NCBI GenBank assembly: GCA_018398765.1
Contig: JAHBMJ010001254.1
Location: 1 to 23,776, forward strand
DNA from: Chromera velia
Taxonomy: Eukaryota; Sar; Chromeraceae
DNA: 23,776 nucleotides
Direction: 5' to 3'
Translations under genes and position numbers: made by a program
Notes under the pieces: generated by a model
Database searches by the model: none
Told to the model about the DNA's origin: nothing
What the model saw: the letters and a program-made list of their open reading frames with translations, nothing else
In this document: in pieces, positions 21,657-23,776 of the stretch
How the letters are laid out: every line of letters starts with the position of its first letter
How positions within the stretch are numbered: position 1 is the first letter of the stretch

Positions 21657-22790
21657 ATGAGGGCCTTTTCAGTCCGAAAAGCCGTGCAACTGGTTGGCTG
21701 CACTGCAGTTGATCAGGTTGCCTCCTTCGTGGTCAAGCGACGTAATGCGGCTTCTCTGCTGTATGTAGTAGCTCTCTTCTTCATCTTCGGCAGTGCCCTC
21801 TCTTCACGTTCCGCAGTGAGAGGCCGACCCTCTCTCTTCTGCAACCGTTCTGACCTTAGTCGGCATTCATTCTGTGGACATACCAGACTGAGTGGGAGAC
21901 GGAGACATTATGCCGGGGCTTGCTCGGCAGACTTGAGGCTGTCAATGCTCTTTGAGCACTCTGACGCCTCAGAGTCTGCTTCTGAGTCAGAGACGGAGAC
22001 GGCGACCGCTGACTCAGAGTCAGAGCTCGTGCGCCAGTTACGGAGGGAACTAGACGAGAGAGACCGAGAGATTCTCAAGTACTTGCGAGCGAACGAAAAA
22101 CTCAGAGATGAACTGGCTGAGAGAGACCGGCAGTTACAGGATAAGGAGAAGGCCGCCGCTCTTCTGCAGGTATTGGTAGACGGACTGGGTTTGGGGGAAA
22201 AGAAAAAGAGCAAGCAGGACGATTTGAACGACCGTCTCTGGAGTGCAGTGAAAGAGGGAAATTCCACTGACGTTCTTGCGCTTTTGAAGGAGGGTGCGGA
22301 TCCAAACTTTGTGGGTCCATGGATTGAATCGAGACCTTTGCACTTGGCAGCGCACATGCATAAAGTGGAGGGCTGGAATTCCCGTGTTTTGCATCAGAAA
22401 GGAGCCGATCCCCACTGTTACGAAGAGGTTTGCCGTGTTTTGCTCGACAACGGAGCCGACCCCAACGTACAGAATTCTCTATTGGAGACGCCCCTGCACA
22501 GGGCCTTATTCAAACCTGAGCCCGACCGCATCAGCCGACTGTTTCTTGAAAAGGGTGCAAACCCAAATTTGCCGGACAAAGCCGGGTGGACGCCTCTAAT
22601 CAAGGCAGCTCATGGGGGGGGGGAAGGGTTTCCTTCCATTGTGCGAATGATGCTTGAGAAGGGGGGCAATATCTACATGCGAAACAGGGCTGGCGGGAGA
22701 ACAGCAGAAGAGGCCACCAAGTCGGAAGAAGTCAGAGACATATTGAGAAACCACCGTCACAGGCTGGAAAAGGAAAAGGAAACCAAATAG
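21657..22790 (+). CDS. Coiled-coil ankyrin-repeat protein with hydrophobic N-terminus
   Basis: Single-exon frame of 377 aa from the first in-frame ATG; the frame is open upstream to a GTG at 21546, but no earlier ATG exists. After a basic 30-residue start comes a hydrophobic stretch (LLYVVALFFIFG, about 31-48). A Ser/Arg-rich, acid-poor segment (about 51-96) follows. Together they resemble a signal anchor plus transit peptide of a complex-plastid protein. Next are an acidic Ser/Glu patch (102-123), a charged coiled coil (about 121-172) and four to five ankyrin repeats (about 190-365), with signatures EGADPN, RPLHLAAH, NGADPN, ETPLH, KGANPN and GWTPLIKAAH. The second repeat has an insertion. 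Ankyrin repeats mediate protein binding; the partner cannot be deduced. A ten-G run at 22614-22623 lies in the coding sequence. Confidence 0.8.
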   Translation: MRAFSVRKAVQLVGCTAVDQVASFVVKRRNAASLLYVVALFFIFGSALSSRSAVRGRPSLFCNRSDLSRHSFCGHTRLSGRRRHYAGACSADLRLSMLFEHSDASESASESETETATADSESELVRQLRRELDERDREILKYLRANEKLRDELAERDRQLQDKEKAAALLQVLVDGLGLGEKKKSKQDDLNDRLWSAVKEGNSTDVLALLKEGADPNFVGPWIESRPLHLAAHMHKVEGWNSRVLHQKGADPHCYEEVCRVLLDNGADPNVQNSLLETPLHRALFKPEPDRISRLFLEKGANPNLPDKAGWTPLIKAAHGGGEGFPSIVRMMLEKGGNIYMRNRAGGRTAEEATKSEEVRDILRNHRHRLEKEKETK

Positions 22791-23257
22791 CTGTGACAGT
22801 GTCAGGCCAAATAGGTAGCTATTCATACATCAGCTGTAGCGATCATGTAGAAGCAACGAGTTTCAGCCAGAATTTTCTCGTCGCAACTTTTGTTGCAGGA
22901 GTCCGCATGAAGAAGCGAAATTCCCTGAATGCACATGCAGTGACTGGCTGGTTGACTGACTGACTGACTCAGTGAATCAGTATGAATAGATGAATGAATG
23001 AATGCCATTGACTCGCAGACTCAATGAACGAACGACAGAATTGAAGAATTGAACAGTGAGTGAGTGAGTGAGTGAGTGTGTGGATGTATGGATAAATAAT
23101 GCACATTGAAATGTGTTCAACTTCGCATTCAACCTGGCATTCACTTTTAAATCACAGTATGAATCAATGAATGAGTGCATGCTTGGATTTTTTTTTCCCA
23201 GTCAAAATTTAGTTAAGTTTGTATGAATCAAAGAATGAATGCATGGAAAGGGGGGGA
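22791..23257. other. Intergenic DNA with short tetranucleotide runs
   Basis: No gene is recognised. Short arrays of GACT (about 22953-22971) and GTGA (about 23056-23079), and scattered ATGA units, are present. They resemble the donor-associated arrays of the RecQ gene but no flanking exon could be identified here. Confidence 0.5.
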
Positions 23258-23589
23258 AAGGAAGGAAGGAAGGAAGGAAGGAAGGAAGGAAGGAGCGAAG
23301 GAAGGAAGAAAGGAAGGAAAGAAAGAAAGAAAGGAAGGCAGGAAAGAAGGAAGGAAGGAAAGAAGCAAAGAAGGAACGAAGGAAGGAAAGACAGAAAGAA
23401 AGAAAGAAAGAAAGGAAGGAAGGAAGGAAGGAAAGAAAGAAAGAAAGAAAGAAAGAAAGAATTTCAAAGAAAAAAAGAAAGAAAGAAAGAAAGAGAGAAA
23501 GAAAGAAAGAAAAAAAAAAAAAGAAGAAAGAAAGAAGGAAGGAAAGCAAGGAAAGAAAGGAAGGAAGGACGGAAGGAAGGAAGGAAGCA

Positions 23590-23620
<31 letters not shown>

Positions 23621-23776
23621 GAAGGAAGGAAGGGAGGAAGGAAGGGAGGGAGGAACGAACGAAGGGAGGGAGGGAGGGAGGAACGAACGAGCGAACGCAG
23701 GAAGGAAGGAAGGAAGGAAGGAAGGAAAGAAGGAAAGAAGGAAAGAAGGAAAGAAGGAAAGAAGGAAAGAAGGAAG
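23258..23776. repeat. GGAA/GAAA polypurine array, runs off window
   Basis: At least 519 bp of GGAA, GAAA, GGGA and GCAA units, closely similar in make-up to the array in FUN14 intron 3. It continues to the last base. The Phe/Leu/Pro/Ser frames on the minus strand are repeat artefacts. Confidence 0.92.

Noticed and set aside
23202-23590. Phe/Leu/Ser-rich minus-strand frames
   Set aside because: Artefact of the terminal polypurine array; no conserved pattern.

Overview
The window is a piece of a nuclear genome from a eukaryote whose genes are very rich in introns. Supporting signs are GT...(T)GCAG introns whose splicing keeps protein families continuous, ordinary ATG starts, a polyadenylation signal, microsatellites and a cut-and-paste transposon. 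An alveolate or other complex-plastid alga fits best, for example a chromerid. The grounds are introns of roughly 100-1000 nt, mixed base composition, and an ankyrin protein whose N-terminus looks like a signal-anchor plus transit-type plastid leader. The taxon is an inference and was not checked against a database.

Layout. (1) 40-10850, + strand: the 3' part of a RecQ-family DNA helicase gene. I reconstruct 24 exons (3435 coding nt, 1144 residues plus stop). They run from the conserved block just after the DEAH/DEVH box through helicase motifs III-VI, the zinc-binding segment, RQC and HRDC to a long disordered tail. The Walker A and DE residues lie upstream of the window. A polyadenylation signal follows at 11009. 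(2) 10851-13884: mostly AT-rich intergenic DNA. It holds an 825-bp hAT-like non-autonomous transposon with 23-bp terminal inverted repeats and an 8-bp target duplication, a TA microsatellite, a SINE/LINE-like 3' end with an ATC tail, and a 103-base assembly gap. (3) 13885-16730, - strand: a complete six-exon FUN14-family membrane protein of 163 aa with an EF-hand inserted in its loop. A roughly 500-bp GGAA/GAAA array lies in its third intron. (4) 16731-17325: a divergent intergenic promoter region with repeated AGGTCAGG motifs and a 30-nt element that occurs again at 21135. (5) 17326-20001, + strand: a four-exon secreted protein of 458 aa with two perfectly spaced Kunitz domains followed by an unrecognised C-terminal region. 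(6) 20002-21656: AT-rich intergenic DNA, then a GC-rich island with a strong hairpin, a poly-G run and the second copy of the 30-nt element. (7) 21657-22790, + strand: a single-exon coiled-coil and ankyrin-repeat protein. (8) 22791-23776: intergenic microsatellites ending in a polypurine array that runs off the window.

The four genes do not form an operon or an obvious pathway. FUN14 and the Kunitz gene are divergent neighbours and may share a promoter. The most unusual features are at the DNA level: many splice donors read GTCAGT, with C at +3, and several sit at the first base of a GTCA or GTGA tandem array. The 30-nt hairpin element is also shared, in the same orientation, upstream of two genes.
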